Positions 32,401 to 40,069 of a stretch of 40,069 bases of DNA are shown one piece after another; within the stretch, counting starts at the first letter, position 1, and each line of letters opens with the position of its first letter. The position numbers were made by a program, and so were the translations under genes. The notes beneath the pieces were generated by a model. It ran no database searches. It was not told the DNA's origin and was given only the letters and a program-made list of their open reading frames with translations. Source of the stretch: T3Sed10-213 sp012519365 (lineage in GTDB: Bacteria > Planctomycetota > Phycisphaerae > Sedimentisphaerales > Anaerohalosphaeraceae); contig JAPXLV010000021.1 in assembly GCA_033809355.1 (NCBI GenBank), positions 1-40,069 on the forward strand, given 5' to 3'.

Positions 32401-35028
32401 TATCGTTTTTCGCACTGGGTGGGAGCTCCTGCGGGTGCCAATCCGTTTTCTGAAACGCTGACGCTGCCGATGACAAGTTCGCTCTCTATAACGGCGGTCT
32501 TTGAATCCGCGGCCCTGATGCATTATTGGAGTTTTAACGATCCAGCGTCACTGCTGGAGCCGACTTATACGCTCGGCGGAGTGGCGGCAACGGTTGCCAT
32601 TGGTTCAACAACAGAAGTGCTCGCCGATACCGGCCAGGAGTTCAGCGGACAAAACAATCGATTGAGCAAACCGACCGGTTCGCATCTGCGTATCAATAAT
32701 CCGCTTGATGCATCGCTGACGTTTGCCTTGCCAACAACCGGTTATGAGCGGATCATCCTGATGTTTGAAACCCGGCGGTCCAGCCAGGGACCCGGTGAAC
32801 AAACGCTTGCCTACAGCATTGACGGGCAAACCTTTGCTCCATTTGAAACCTATGCGGTTTATGACGAAGTGCCCGTTTTGCGTACGTTTGACTTTACCGG
32901 TCTGGACGGCGTCGATAATAACCCGTTGTTTACGGTACGCATTACCTTTGCCCAGGCTGACGGCGGTGCGGAGGGCAACCATCGGTTCGATAACGTTTCG
33001 CTGGAGGGAACGCCTCTGCCGGGGACCAATCAGCCGCCGAAGCTGACGGCAATGTTTCCGGATCGGGTATTGGTTGAGGGTACATCCGGAAGTATGAATC
33101 TGACGCAATTTTTGGCTGATCCCGATGGCGATCCGCTGACCTTTGGCGTACGAGTGGACAAACCGACGGCAGCCGAGGCATTTGTTTCCGGCGATACGTT
33201 GACAATCCAATCCCTCTATCGCGGCGATGCACAGGTTACGGTCATCGCCGACGACGGCCGCCATCCGTCCATTGAAATTGATTTTCCGTTGATGGTTTAT
33301 CCCGAGGCCCATCAGCTCAGTGAAGGGGATTTTTTCTTTGGCCAATGGTCGCCCGACCAGCCGGAGCATACGTTCCCGGAACATATGCTGTTTTTGCAAA
33401 GCGATGTCTCCGATCCTGGGGTAGATACGCCGCTGGAATATGCTTATTTCATTCCCCATGACGACTATCATGAGGACGATACCGTCGGTTATCCCTATTC
33501 CGCGACGCGCCGAACACGGCTGAACGGGCTGGATGAGGCGGGCATCTCATTTATCAATACAGGACGCGAACGGGACCTCGGCGGTGCGCTGCTGGCGCTG
33601 GATACGCAATCGATCGAGGCGGTCGAATTGGGCTGGCTTTGTGAAACCCTGCTTCGCAATTCCCGTTGCTACGCTATTCGGCTTCAATATCGGATCGGGT
33701 ACACCGGCGCGTTTATCGATGTGATGCAAAACGGAAAGCCGGTTGAATATGCAGCCCAGCGGGATGGCCACAGCCAGAGTTTCGAACAGATTCGCTTGCC
33801 CGCTGAGGCGGTGGGAAAGCCGTACGTGCAGTTGCTCTGGCGGTATTACCATGCAGACGGGGATAGCGGATCTCGCTCGCAAATCCGTCTGGATGATATC
33901 ACCGTCAAACTGCCGGTTATGGCATATGAAGGCCAGCCGCACTCCATTCCCGGACGCATTCAGGCCGAGCGATTTGACATCGGCAGACAAGGCACCGCTT
34001 ATTTTGATACGACGCCCGGCAACAGCGGCGGCGACTTTAGACAGGATACCGATGTGGATATCGTCAGCGTGACTGATGGTTTTCCCGGTTATGCCATTAC
34101 CGACATCGAAGACGGTGAATGGCTGCGTTATACCGTTACCAGTACCGCCGCGCAAACGGAGGTTTACGCACGAGTGGCTTCCGCCCAGGCCGGCGGTCAG
34201 ATTGCGGTGCGTCTGGACGACGAGGTGATCGCGACCATCGAGATCCCCTACACCGGTTCCCTGACGACCTGGCAAACGGTAGCCGCACCCTGCAGGCCTT
34301 TGCCTTCTCGAGAAGAGGCGGTCCTTACGCTTGAATTTATCGGCTCAGGCTTCCGCCTGCATTGGATTGATTTCCAGAATCGGCGACCCTATCTGGGAGT
34401 GCCGGCGGCGATTCCCGGGCGGATAGAATTTGAGAACTACGACATCGGCGGCCAACAGATTTCATTTTTGGACCGGACAAACACCAACGGCTACGGTCAA
34501 TACCGTCCCGATGAAGCGGTGGACATTATGGGCATCAGCGACAGCGGGCAGCCGGGGTTTGCCGTCTATGCTGAGTCCGGGGAATGGCTGGAGTACACCT
34601 GCTCCATTCAGCCGGGAATTTATACGCTGGTCATTCGCAGTACCAGTAACTTTGGGGATCAACAGCTCACGCTGTACCAAGGCAAGCGGGAAGTGTCGAA
34701 ATTGATATTGCCCAACACGGGAGGCTGGAACAAATGGCAAAGTACAGAGTTTTCCGATATTTATTTGGCCGGCGGTGAAGATCAGATTTTGCGATTTGAG
34801 ATAAACACTTCTACGGTCCTGCTTCATTATGCGGAATTGATTCGCCAAGCCAACGTGGCTGACATAAACCGCAGCGGTCGGGTGGATATGGAGGATTTCG
34901 CACTATTGGCCGCTCAGTGGCTCGCTGCTCCGAAGAGCCCCTCGGCTGATATTGCACCGCCCGGTGGCGACGGCCTTGTGGATTTCCTGGATTTGATCGA
35001 ATTGTTCAATAATTGGCTGAACGACTAA
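29479..35028 (+). CDS. Giant secreted CotH kinase/lamin-tail protein with CBM6 and dockerin-like modules
   Basis: This 1849-aa protein has a signal peptide (about 1-25, no lipobox Cys). Domains in order are: lamin tail (about 27-100, IVINEVMASN); a jelly-roll-like insert (about 116-280); a chitobiase-like domain (about 357-490, IYYTLDGSDPDP); and a CotH kinase (about 495-840) with RIHGGWSRAWYPKSLRLYAR, LILRNSGND and RWRWMLFDTDFG near 795. After these come an InlB-like repeat (about 920-1010), beta-rich and cadherin-like segments, two CBM6-like domains (about 1490-1630, IPGRIQAERFD, and 1643-1788, IPGRIEFENYD), and a C-terminal dockerin-like pair (DINRSGRVDMEDFALL, DGLVDFLDLIELF). ATG 29479 with GGGGG 7 bases upstream is preferred to 29449. 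CotH enzymes phosphorylate secreted proteins; the substrate here is unknown. Confidence 0.85.
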   Translation: MTYLKGRCLLIAVLTGFLFSSLSHSQPIVINEVMASNDSTVADDEGQWPDWIELYNGGNETVNLSGWGISDDPERPYRWVFPSVEIGPSSYLLVWASGKDKQFGTTTREQVLVPAGSEWKYLDNGSGQGTAWQQHSFDDSAWVSGPAPLGYPATRDGIEYVKTTVSYGPNPNSKYITTYFRTHFTATDLGPVASLQLSLWLDDGAVVYLNGTELVRERMPDGGINYLTPTTSFVAQWPTWTHYEVPADALLTGENVLAVEVHQTSGTSSDLAFDLRLMANVFETHLHTNFSISADGETLTLTRPDGTIADEVPPTAMPRDISYGRASDGGDVWGFFMEPTPAASNNESQWYTDVLAEPTFSRQGGFYTEPFDLTLAYDDPEVTIYYTLDGSDPDPANLNGKTYSYKNRYPQNAGDTTLGPFLYRQMCTYEYSTPLTITDRSSKPYQLASINTEFSYSTRLPQSELFKGTIVRARAFKDRAIPSRSVTHTYFVNPNVKSRYALPVISIVTAEDNFFDYYKGIYVAGKVGDDWRLANPTAGWNAGQPANYHMRGYEWERPAHFEMFDADGTPLLSQNIGVRIHGGWSRAWYPKSLRLYARSEYDDETVFEFPFFEGLEKRGKPGEPLTTFQRLILRNSGNDFDRTYFRDALMHDLVSHLPLDTMAYRPAVHFINGEYWGMINIRERFDDEYIKGHYDVDREDVVILTGGNADVDTGLPSDRDHFIETLTYAQNNDPAQDEHYDWLKQRVDMENLALYYAVQVYYDNTDWPHNNIDWWRKRTETYEPDAPYGHDGRWRWMLFDTDFGMSLFGANYANNSLSRVMNSSLGLTNTLFNRLRRNAQFRAAFINAMADLMNTSFKPDYVYSKIDAYNARLQSSRPEHNNRWRTSLSTGGEMKLFASQRPSYMSNFLISGFGLSGTCTLTVSRNADWGHVRVNSIVIDSETPGLNAPSAPYPWTGQYYRNVPVTVQALPRQGYRFSHWVGAPAGANPFSETLTLPMTSSLSITAVFESAALMHYWSFNDPASLLEPTYTLGGVAATVAIGSTTEVLADTGQEFSGQNNRLSKPTGSHLRINNPLDASLTFALPTTGYERIILMFETRRSSQGPGEQTLAYSIDGQTFAPFETYAVYDEVPVLRTFDFTGLDGVDNNPLFTVRITFAQADGGAEGNHRFDNVSLEGTPLPGTNQPPKLTAMFPDRVLVEGTSGSMNLTQFLADPDGDPLTFGVRVDKPTAAEAFVSGDTLTIQSLYRGDAQVTVIADDGRHPSIEIDFPLMVYPEAHQLSEGDFFFGQWSPDQPEHTFPEHMLFLQSDVSDPGVDTPLEYAYFIPHDDYHEDDTVGYPYSATRRTRLNGLDEAGISFINTGRERDLGGALLALDTQSIEAVELGWLCETLLRNSRCYAIRLQYRIGYTGAFIDVMQNGKPVEYAAQRDGHSQSFEQIRLPAEAVGKPYVQLLWRYYHADGDSGSRSQIRLDDITVKLPVMAYEGQPHSIPGRIQAERFDIGRQGTAYFDTTPGNSGGDFRQDTDVDIVSVTDGFPGYAITDIEDGEWLRYTVTSTAAQTEVYARVASAQAGGQIAVRLDDEVIATIEIPYTGSLTTWQTVAAPCRPLPSREEAVLTLEFIGSGFRLHWIDFQNRRPYLGVPAAIPGRIEFENYDIGGQQISFLDRTNTNGYGQYRPDEAVDIMGISDSGQPGFAVYAESGEWLEYTCSIQPGIYTLVIRSTSNFGDQQLTLYQGKREVSKLILPNTGGWNKWQSTEFSDIYLAGGEDQILRFEINTSTVLLHYAELIRQANVADINRSGRVDMEDFALLAAQWLAAPKSPSADIAPPGGDGLVDFLDLIELFNNWLND

Positions 35029-35035
35029 CGACTAA
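35022..35035 (+). repeat. 7-bp perfect tandem repeat at the CotH1 stop codon
   Basis: CGACTAA occurs at 35022-35028 and 35029-35035 with no gap. The first copy contains the TAA stop of the first CotH gene. It may be a replication-slippage duplication. Confidence 0.6.
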
Positions 35036-35069
35036 CTGTCTCTTTTGAGGCAACGTTAGAGAAAAATGA

Positions 35070-35093
35070 CTGGAGTATAATCTGGAGTATAAT
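35070..35093 (+). promoter_or_regulatory. Tandemly duplicated ribosome-binding region of the second CotH gene
   Basis: CTGGAGTATAAT is repeated exactly at 35070-35081 and 35082-35093, ending directly at the ATG. Each unit has a GGAG. The second (35084-35087) is 6 bases from the start codon, the first 18 bases. An upstream ATG at 35066 opens a four-codon reading frame (ATG ACT GGA GTA TAA) that ends inside the repeat. Confidence 0.65.
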
Positions 35094-38000
35094 ATGGTTC
35101 GATGTGATTGTCGCCGTCTCAGTGCGCTCCTTTTGTTGCTCTTTATTTTGATCGTGCCGGCCAACGGGCAAGGCGTTGTGATCAATGAGATAATGGCCTC
35201 AAACGGCGGTACCCTGGCCGATGAGGATGATGATTTTGAGGACTGGGTCGAGCTTTATAACGCCGGTTTGCAAGCGGTTAATCTGAGAGGCTGGGGGCTG
35301 ACTGACGATCCGGACAATCCGTATCGCTGGGTGTTTCCTGAGGTGATCATCGAGCCGGGCGAGTTTCTTTTGGTCTGGGCTTCCGGAAAAGATCGCAAGC
35401 CCGATCAGAATGTCTATCTAAACGGCATTTTGCGCGAGGTTTATCTGAATATCCCGGGCGGAACGGTGGAGGATTTGACCAATCATCCCGATTTTCCTGA
35501 CAGTCCGACCTCACGAAATCGGGTCACGGACTATTTTGAGGCGCCGACCAATATCGCCGATAATTACGGCCAGCGAATGCACGGCTATATCCTGCCGCCG
35601 CAGTCTGGTTATTATATCTTCTGGCTTTCCGGCGACAATGGTTCTCGGCTCTATTTGAGTACCGATAGCAACCCAGCCAATATGACGGCCATCGCCGAAA
35701 TCCCCGGTGCCGGCTGGAGCAACTACCCGCGTCACTGGGACCGTTATCCCGATGCTCAGCAATCCGATCCGATTTATCTGGAGGCGGGGCGGTATTATTA
35801 CATCTGCGCCTTGATGAAAGAAGACGTCGGCGGCGATCATCTGGCCGTGCGGTGGCAATTGCCCAACGGCATAATTGAAGAGCCGATTCCGGCCGCTCGG
35901 CTGTTTGTCAGGCCTGAACAGCTTCACACCAATTTTTCGCTCAGCGCTGATGGTGAACCGGTTTGCCTGACTGCAGCAGACGGCACCATCGTCGATTCGA
36001 TTGAGCCGGTTAAACTCGGACGCGATATTTCCTTCGGACGAGTTTCCGATGGCGGGTCGGAATGGGGCTACTTTTCGGAATCGACACCGGCGGCAAGCAA
36101 TGCCTCCGCTCATGCGTATGCAGGAATTGTGCCGCAGCCTGTGTTTTCTCATTCGTCCGGTTTTTATGCTGATCCGTTTCAATTGACTCTCAGCGTGGAC
36201 GATCCGGACGCGGTGATTTATTACAGTCGCGACGGTTCCGTTCCCGATCCGACCGCTCTGAACGGCACTCCGTACGGCTATAAAAATCAATATCCCAACG
36301 GCGATATGCTGTATCGTGAGTGCCGCAGTTATGTGTACACCGACGGTGTGGCAATCGATGCCGATTTCGCATCGCCCGGCGGACTGGCGGGTATCAATAC
36401 CGAAAACAGCAGCGGGCCGTCAACGCCGGTAAATAACTGGTCCATTGAGGGCGACGAATTGGTCCAACGCTCTTTGGCCAGCAATGTCCGCCTGATGTTC
36501 GGCGATACCGGATGGACGGATTATGAACTGACATTAGAGGCAAAAAAGACCGGCGGATATGAAGGGTTCCTCGTCTTTTTCCGAGCCAACGGCAATCATT
36601 ATTATTTTGTCAATTACGGCGGCTGGGGCAATACCCTGCACGGCATCGAAAAAGGCAACGGGGACGGCACCTGGTCCATTTTTGTTGACCGGGTCAGCGG
36701 AAGTGTCAATACCGATCAATGGTATACTATTCGGGTGCGCTGCGAGGGGCTTCGCATTCGCTGTTGGCTGGATGACAACCTGATCTTTAATTTTTCAGAC
36801 CGAACCGGCAGCCCCAATCTTGCCGGCCAAGCCGGCGTGGGTACATGGCAAACACAGGCACGCTATCGCAACATTACAGTAAAGTCATTGGATGGTAACG
36901 TGTTGTACAGCGGTCTGCCGACTCCGGGGCAGGACATGCAACCGGTTCCGGTGAATGTGATTCGTGCCCGGGCCTGCAAGAACGGGTATATTCCTTCTGA
37001 AACGGCAGATTCGACCTATTTTTTGCAGTCACAAGCCCTGCCCCATACTGTGCCGGTGATCAATTTGACATTCCAAGAGCCAGACTTTTTCGGCTATGAA
37101 AAAGGCATTTATGTGGCCGGCCAAAATCGCGATCAGATCGGGGTTCCCAATTATGAACTGCGCGGCTTTTCATGGGAACGGCCCGCCTCTTTTACGTTGT
37201 TTGGTACGGACGGAACAGTGCTGCTGGAGCAGAATATCGGCGTACGGATTCACGGCGGCTGGACGCGCAATTTACCGCAAAAATCCCTGCGGCTGTATGC
37301 ACGGGCCGGCTATGGCGAAAGCGAATTCGATTATCCGATCTTCAGCGATCATGCCGCCGATCGATTTAAGCGGCTGGTCCTTCGCAACAGCGGAAACGAC
37401 AACGCCCAAACCTTTTTCCGAGACGCGATGATGCAGGCTCTTGTCAGTCATTTGCCGATCGATACCCAGGCCTATCAGCCGGCGGCGGTGTACTTCAACG
37501 GCCAGTATTGGGGGCTGCACAATATTCGGGAACGTTACGATAAGTATTATCTGCATTACAAATACGGCCTTGACCCCGATGACGTGGACATTCTTGAAAT
37601 TCTGGCGAATGTCAGAGGGCATCAGGTCAAACAGGGCGACGCCTTCCATTACGACCAGACCTTAAATTACATTGAAGCCAACGGCCTGTCCGATCCGGTG
37701 CATTACGCGTATATCCAAACACGCATTGATACCGATAATTTTATTGATAACAATGTGTGCAACATTTATTTTAACAACACCGATTGGCCCGGCAATAACA
37801 ATGACTGGTGGCGAAAACACACCGATGCATACGAGCCGGGTGCGCCGTACGGCCATGACGGACGGTGGCGGTGGATGCTGTTTGATACGGACTTCGGTTT
37901 TGGCCAAGCCGGCGGTTACGCGGATAATACGCTGGCCTATGCCACCGCTGTTTCCGACGCGTGGAACAATCCGCAATGGGCGACCTATCTATTGCGCAAA

Positions 38001-40069
38001 TTGCTGGAAAACGACACCTTCAAAAAGGATTTCATCAACCGCTATGCCGATTTGTTGAATACGGCGTTTCTGCCGGCGCGTGTTGTGGCAGTTATTGACC
38101 GGTGTCAACAGGCTATCGCTGCGGAAATGCCCGCCCACATTGCGCGGTGGGGGCGTCCAGGCAGCATTGGCGACTGGAACTATCATGTGAATGTCACACG
38201 TGACTTTGCCAATCGGCGACCGGACTATGCACGCTCGCATCTGCGGTCTTATTTCGGGTTGGGACAGGATCGACAGTTGACGCTGGATGTGGCGGATAGG
38301 ACGCACGGGTTTATTCGTGTGAATCGAACCGACATCAATGCTCAAACGCCGGGGGTCAATCCGCAAGAACCGTACCCCTGGAGCGGCTTGTACTTTGAGG
38401 ATGTGCCGATTACGGTTACGGCGGTGCCGGCACCGGGCTATCGTTTTTCGCATTGGCAAGGCCCCGTCGCTGCGGAGGATATGGATCTGCCGACCCTCAC
38501 GGTGCAGCTTGCTGAAGATATGGCACTGACGGCTCACTTTGAACCCCTGACGTTGCTACATTTTTGGTGCTTTACTGATGAGCTTGCCAATAATACCCCG
38601 TTTGAAAGCGTCGCCTCGTCGTATAGCATTCCTGCCCCTGCGGTAATTGAGTACCATTCTGCGCTGATGGCATATCCGTTCAATCCGGACCATCCCTATT
38701 GGCGCAAGGCCTCTTTGGAACGGTACAATGCCCCGACGGGCCTGAACTATCGCCCTGAAGGGAATCGAAATCGTGATTATAGCCAGGCGGCCGTAAAAGG
38801 GCTGCAAGTCCGCCAGCCGTTTGCCGGCGATGGCGGCGAGAATACCCTGATTTTTCATCTGCCGACTACCGGATACCGCGATGTGGTTTTCTGTTTTGCT
38901 GCGATGGACGAAGGAGCGGCGGAGAGTCTAATCCTTGAGTATTCAGTAAGCTCGGATTCTGCGCAGTGGCTGCCCTATAGCCAGGACACAGCTGTTTTTG
39001 CCTTATGGCAAAATACGTACCGATTGTATGAGGTGGATTTTTCCTCGATTCCGCAGGCGGATGACAATCCTGACTTCAAGGTCCGAATTCGTTTTGAGAC
39101 CGACGATGCGCAACGCGATGAAGGCAATCGGGTGGCGTTTAATAACATCTCCCTCGACGGTGTGCCGCTGCCGGGGACGAATCAGCCGCCGCAGATGGTC
39201 GAGCCGCTGCCGTTTACCGAGGCGATTGAGCAGATGCCGGTTACGCTTGATGTGTCGGCTTATTTTTCCGATCCGGAAAGCGACCCGCTGACCTTTACCG
39301 CCCAGGCGGACAAACCCTTTGTCGCCCAGGCGTCGGTGGTCGGTAGTACGCTGACGCTGGTGCCGCTGTATCGCGGCGATACGACTCTGACGGTAACCGC
39401 TTCGGACGGCCATAATCCGCCGGCTTCGGCACGCTTTCGGCTGCTGGTGTACCCGGCCGCCCGGACGCTGCGGCTGGGGGCGTTTGAATTTGACTCGTGG
39501 TCCCCCGATCAGCCGGAACATACCTTCCCCGACGGCCTGCTGTTTTTGCAAAGCAACACCTCCGATCCGGGGCTTGATACGCCGCTGGAGTACGCCTATT
39601 TTATTCCGCACGACGGCGAGGACAGCTATCATGCCAACGACATTCCGGACACTGTGGGCTATCCGTATCGCACAACAGGCAGGTCGCGGATTAACGGGCT
39701 GGGCGAGGAGGGCATTTCCTTTATCAATACCGGCCGGCAGCGTGACCTGGGCGGGGCCTTGACGGCGGTGGATACGACCGGCCTGGACAGCGCCGCGGTG
39801 CGCTGGCTGGGCGGTACGCTTGAGCCGAACGTTCGGCGGTATGCCATTCGTCTGCAATACCGTATCGGCTGGACGGGGGCGTTTTTGGATGTCCTTAGCG
39901 GCGGGCAGCCGGTTGAGTATCTTGTGCAGGACAAGGGCCACACTGAAATCCTGGGGCCGATTGCCCTGCCGGCCGAGGCCCTCGAGCAGCCGTATGTGCA
40001 GTTGCTGTGGCGATATTACCACGTGGACGGCGACAGCGGCGCCCGAGCACAGCTGCGGCTGGATGATAT
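35094..40069 (+). CDS. Second giant CotH kinase/lamin-tail protein (3' end outside window)
   Basis: The frame is open for 1658 codons to the right edge, with no stop. A signal peptide (about 1-25, SALLLLLFILIVPANG) is followed by: a lamin tail (about 26-103, VVINEIMASN); a PA14-like domain (about 147-264, GYYIFWLSGDNGSRLYLS); and a chitobiase-like domain (from about 346, IYYSRDGSVPDP). The chitobiase-like domain is interrupted by a LamG/DUF1080-like module (about 449-599). CotH follows (about 650-990, RIHGGWTRNLPQKSLRLYAR, RWRWMLFDTDFG), then an InlB-like repeat (about 1059-1151) and a cadherin-like segment (about 1363-1452). The visible end aligns with the pre-CBM region of the upstream paralogue, so CBM6 and dockerin-like modules may follow. 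The gap to CotH1 is 65 bp, so they probably share a transcript. Confidence 0.85.
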   Translation, partial: MVRCDCRRLSALLLLLFILIVPANGQGVVINEIMASNGGTLADEDDDFEDWVELYNAGLQAVNLRGWGLTDDPDNPYRWVFPEVIIEPGEFLLVWASGKDRKPDQNVYLNGILREVYLNIPGGTVEDLTNHPDFPDSPTSRNRVTDYFEAPTNIADNYGQRMHGYILPPQSGYYIFWLSGDNGSRLYLSTDSNPANMTAIAEIPGAGWSNYPRHWDRYPDAQQSDPIYLEAGRYYYICALMKEDVGGDHLAVRWQLPNGIIEEPIPAARLFVRPEQLHTNFSLSADGEPVCLTAADGTIVDSIEPVKLGRDISFGRVSDGGSEWGYFSESTPAASNASAHAYAGIVPQPVFSHSSGFYADPFQLTLSVDDPDAVIYYSRDGSVPDPTALNGTPYGYKNQYPNGDMLYRECRSYVYTDGVAIDADFASPGGLAGINTENSSGPSTPVNNWSIEGDELVQRSLASNVRLMFGDTGWTDYELTLEAKKTGGYEGFLVFFRANGNHYYFVNYGGWGNTLHGIEKGNGDGTWSIFVDRVSGSVNTDQWYTIRVRCEGLRIRCWLDDNLIFNFSDRTGSPNLAGQAGVGTWQTQARYRNITVKSLDGNVLYSGLPTPGQDMQPVPVNVIRARACKNGYIPSETADSTYFLQSQALPHTVPVINLTFQEPDFFGYEKGIYVAGQNRDQIGVPNYELRGFSWERPASFTLFGTDGTVLLEQNIGVRIHGGWTRNLPQKSLRLYARAGYGESEFDYPIFSDHAADRFKRLVLRNSGNDNAQTFFRDAMMQALVSHLPIDTQAYQPAAVYFNGQYWGLHNIRERYDKYYLHYKYGLDPDDVDILEILANVRGHQVKQGDAFHYDQTLNYIEANGLSDPVHYAYIQTRIDTDNFIDNNVCNIYFNNTDWPGNNNDWWRKHTDAYEPGAPYGHDGRWRWMLFDTDFGFGQAGGYADNTLAYATAVSDAWNNPQWATYLLRKLLENDTFKKDFINRYADLLNTAFLPARVVAVIDRCQQAIAAEMPAHIARWGRPGSIGDWNYHVNVTRDFANRRPDYARSHLRSYFGLGQDRQLTLDVADRTHGFIRVNRTDINAQTPGVNPQEPYPWSGLYFEDVPITVTAVPAPGYRFSHWQGPVAAEDMDLPTLTVQLAEDMALTAHFEPLTLLHFWCFTDELANNTPFESVASSYSIPAPAVIEYHSALMAYPFNPDHPYWRKASLERYNAPTGLNYRPEGNRNRDYSQAAVKGLQVRQPFAGDGGENTLIFHLPTTGYRDVVFCFAAMDEGAAESLILEYSVSSDSAQWLPYSQDTAVFALWQNTYRLYEVDFSSIPQADDNPDFKVRIRFETDDAQRDEGNRVAFNNISLDGVPLPGTNQPPQMVEPLPFTEAIEQMPVTLDVSAYFSDPESDPLTFTAQADKPFVAQASVVGSTLTLVPLYRGDTTLTVTASDGHNPPASARFRLLVYPAARTLRLGAFEFDSWSPDQPEHTFPDGLLFLQSNTSDPGLDTPLEYAYFIPHDGEDSYHANDIPDTVGYPYRTTGRSRINGLGEEGISFINTGRQRDLGGALTAVDTTGLDSAAVRWLGGTLEPNVRRYAIRLQYRIGWTGAFLDVLSGGQPVEYLVQDKGHTEILGPIALPAEALEQPYVQLLWRYYHVDGDSGARAQLRLDD

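Noticed and set aside
39003..40022. 339-codon minus-strand open frame near the right edge
   Set aside because: It lies opposite the second CotH gene, whose frame is open over nearly 5 kb and matches its paralogue.

Overview
The window looks like a chromosomal segment from an anaerobic member of the Planctomycetota, most likely class Phycisphaerae (Sedimentisphaerales-like). This is inferred from gene content, not from a database search. Supporting signs are LL-diaminopimelate aminotransferase, a three-domain NifU with NifS, an NfnAB transhydrogenase, a GT4/GH57/GH133 glycogen set, an anaerobic sulfatase maturase, and very large secreted CotH/lamin-tail proteins. One of those proteins ends in a dockerin-like motif common in planctomycetes. 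No phage, insertion sequence, integrase or CRISPR array was seen.

Layout. 1-4889 (+): end of purQ, then dapL, a folK-deoxynucleoside kinase fusion, panC, panD and lgt, closely spaced and mostly biosynthetic. 4976-6816 (-): plsY and a family 4 glycosyltransferase, overlapping by 4 bp. 6817-7201: a divergent control region with a good sigma70-type promoter and a long structured leader. 7202-10798 (+): gyrA and holA. 10913-13257 (+): nfnA-nfnB, encoding electron-bifurcating transhydrogenase subunits, with a TTG start on nfnA. 13320-17994 (-): a glycogen/maltodextrin operon transcribed GT4, GH57, GH133. 18237-18309 (-): tRNA-Lys(UUU) with its own promoter. 18407-19510 (-): a secreted GH43-like enzyme.

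19791-28502 (+) is a sulfur and iron-sulfur island. It holds an Rrf2-family regulator with four clustered cysteines, cysK, cysE, nadA, metY, nifU, nifS, an anSME-type radical SAM maturase and a YkgJ-type cysteine-cluster protein. The genes make cysteine and homocysteine, mobilise sulfur, build Fe-S clusters, and include two Fe-S-dependent enzymes (NadA, anSME). A near-perfect 21-bp palindrome just before the regulator gene is the best operator candidate.

28560-29252 (-) is a HAD phosphatase/phosphomutase. 29479-40069 (+) holds two tandem, paralogous giant secreted proteins. Both carry a lamin-tail domain, a chitobiase-like domain, a CotH kinase domain and long beta-rich C-terminal regions, but they differ in inserted modules (jelly-roll-like versus PA14, plus a nested LamG/DUF1080-like insert). 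The second runs off the window. Short perfect tandem duplications lie between the two, one of which doubles the Shine-Dalgarno box of the second gene.

The strongest leads are the domain-shuffled CotH pair, the predicted Rrf2 sulfur/Fe-S regulon with its palindrome, the folK-dNK fusion, and GyrA with non-standard residues at both main quinolone-contact positions.
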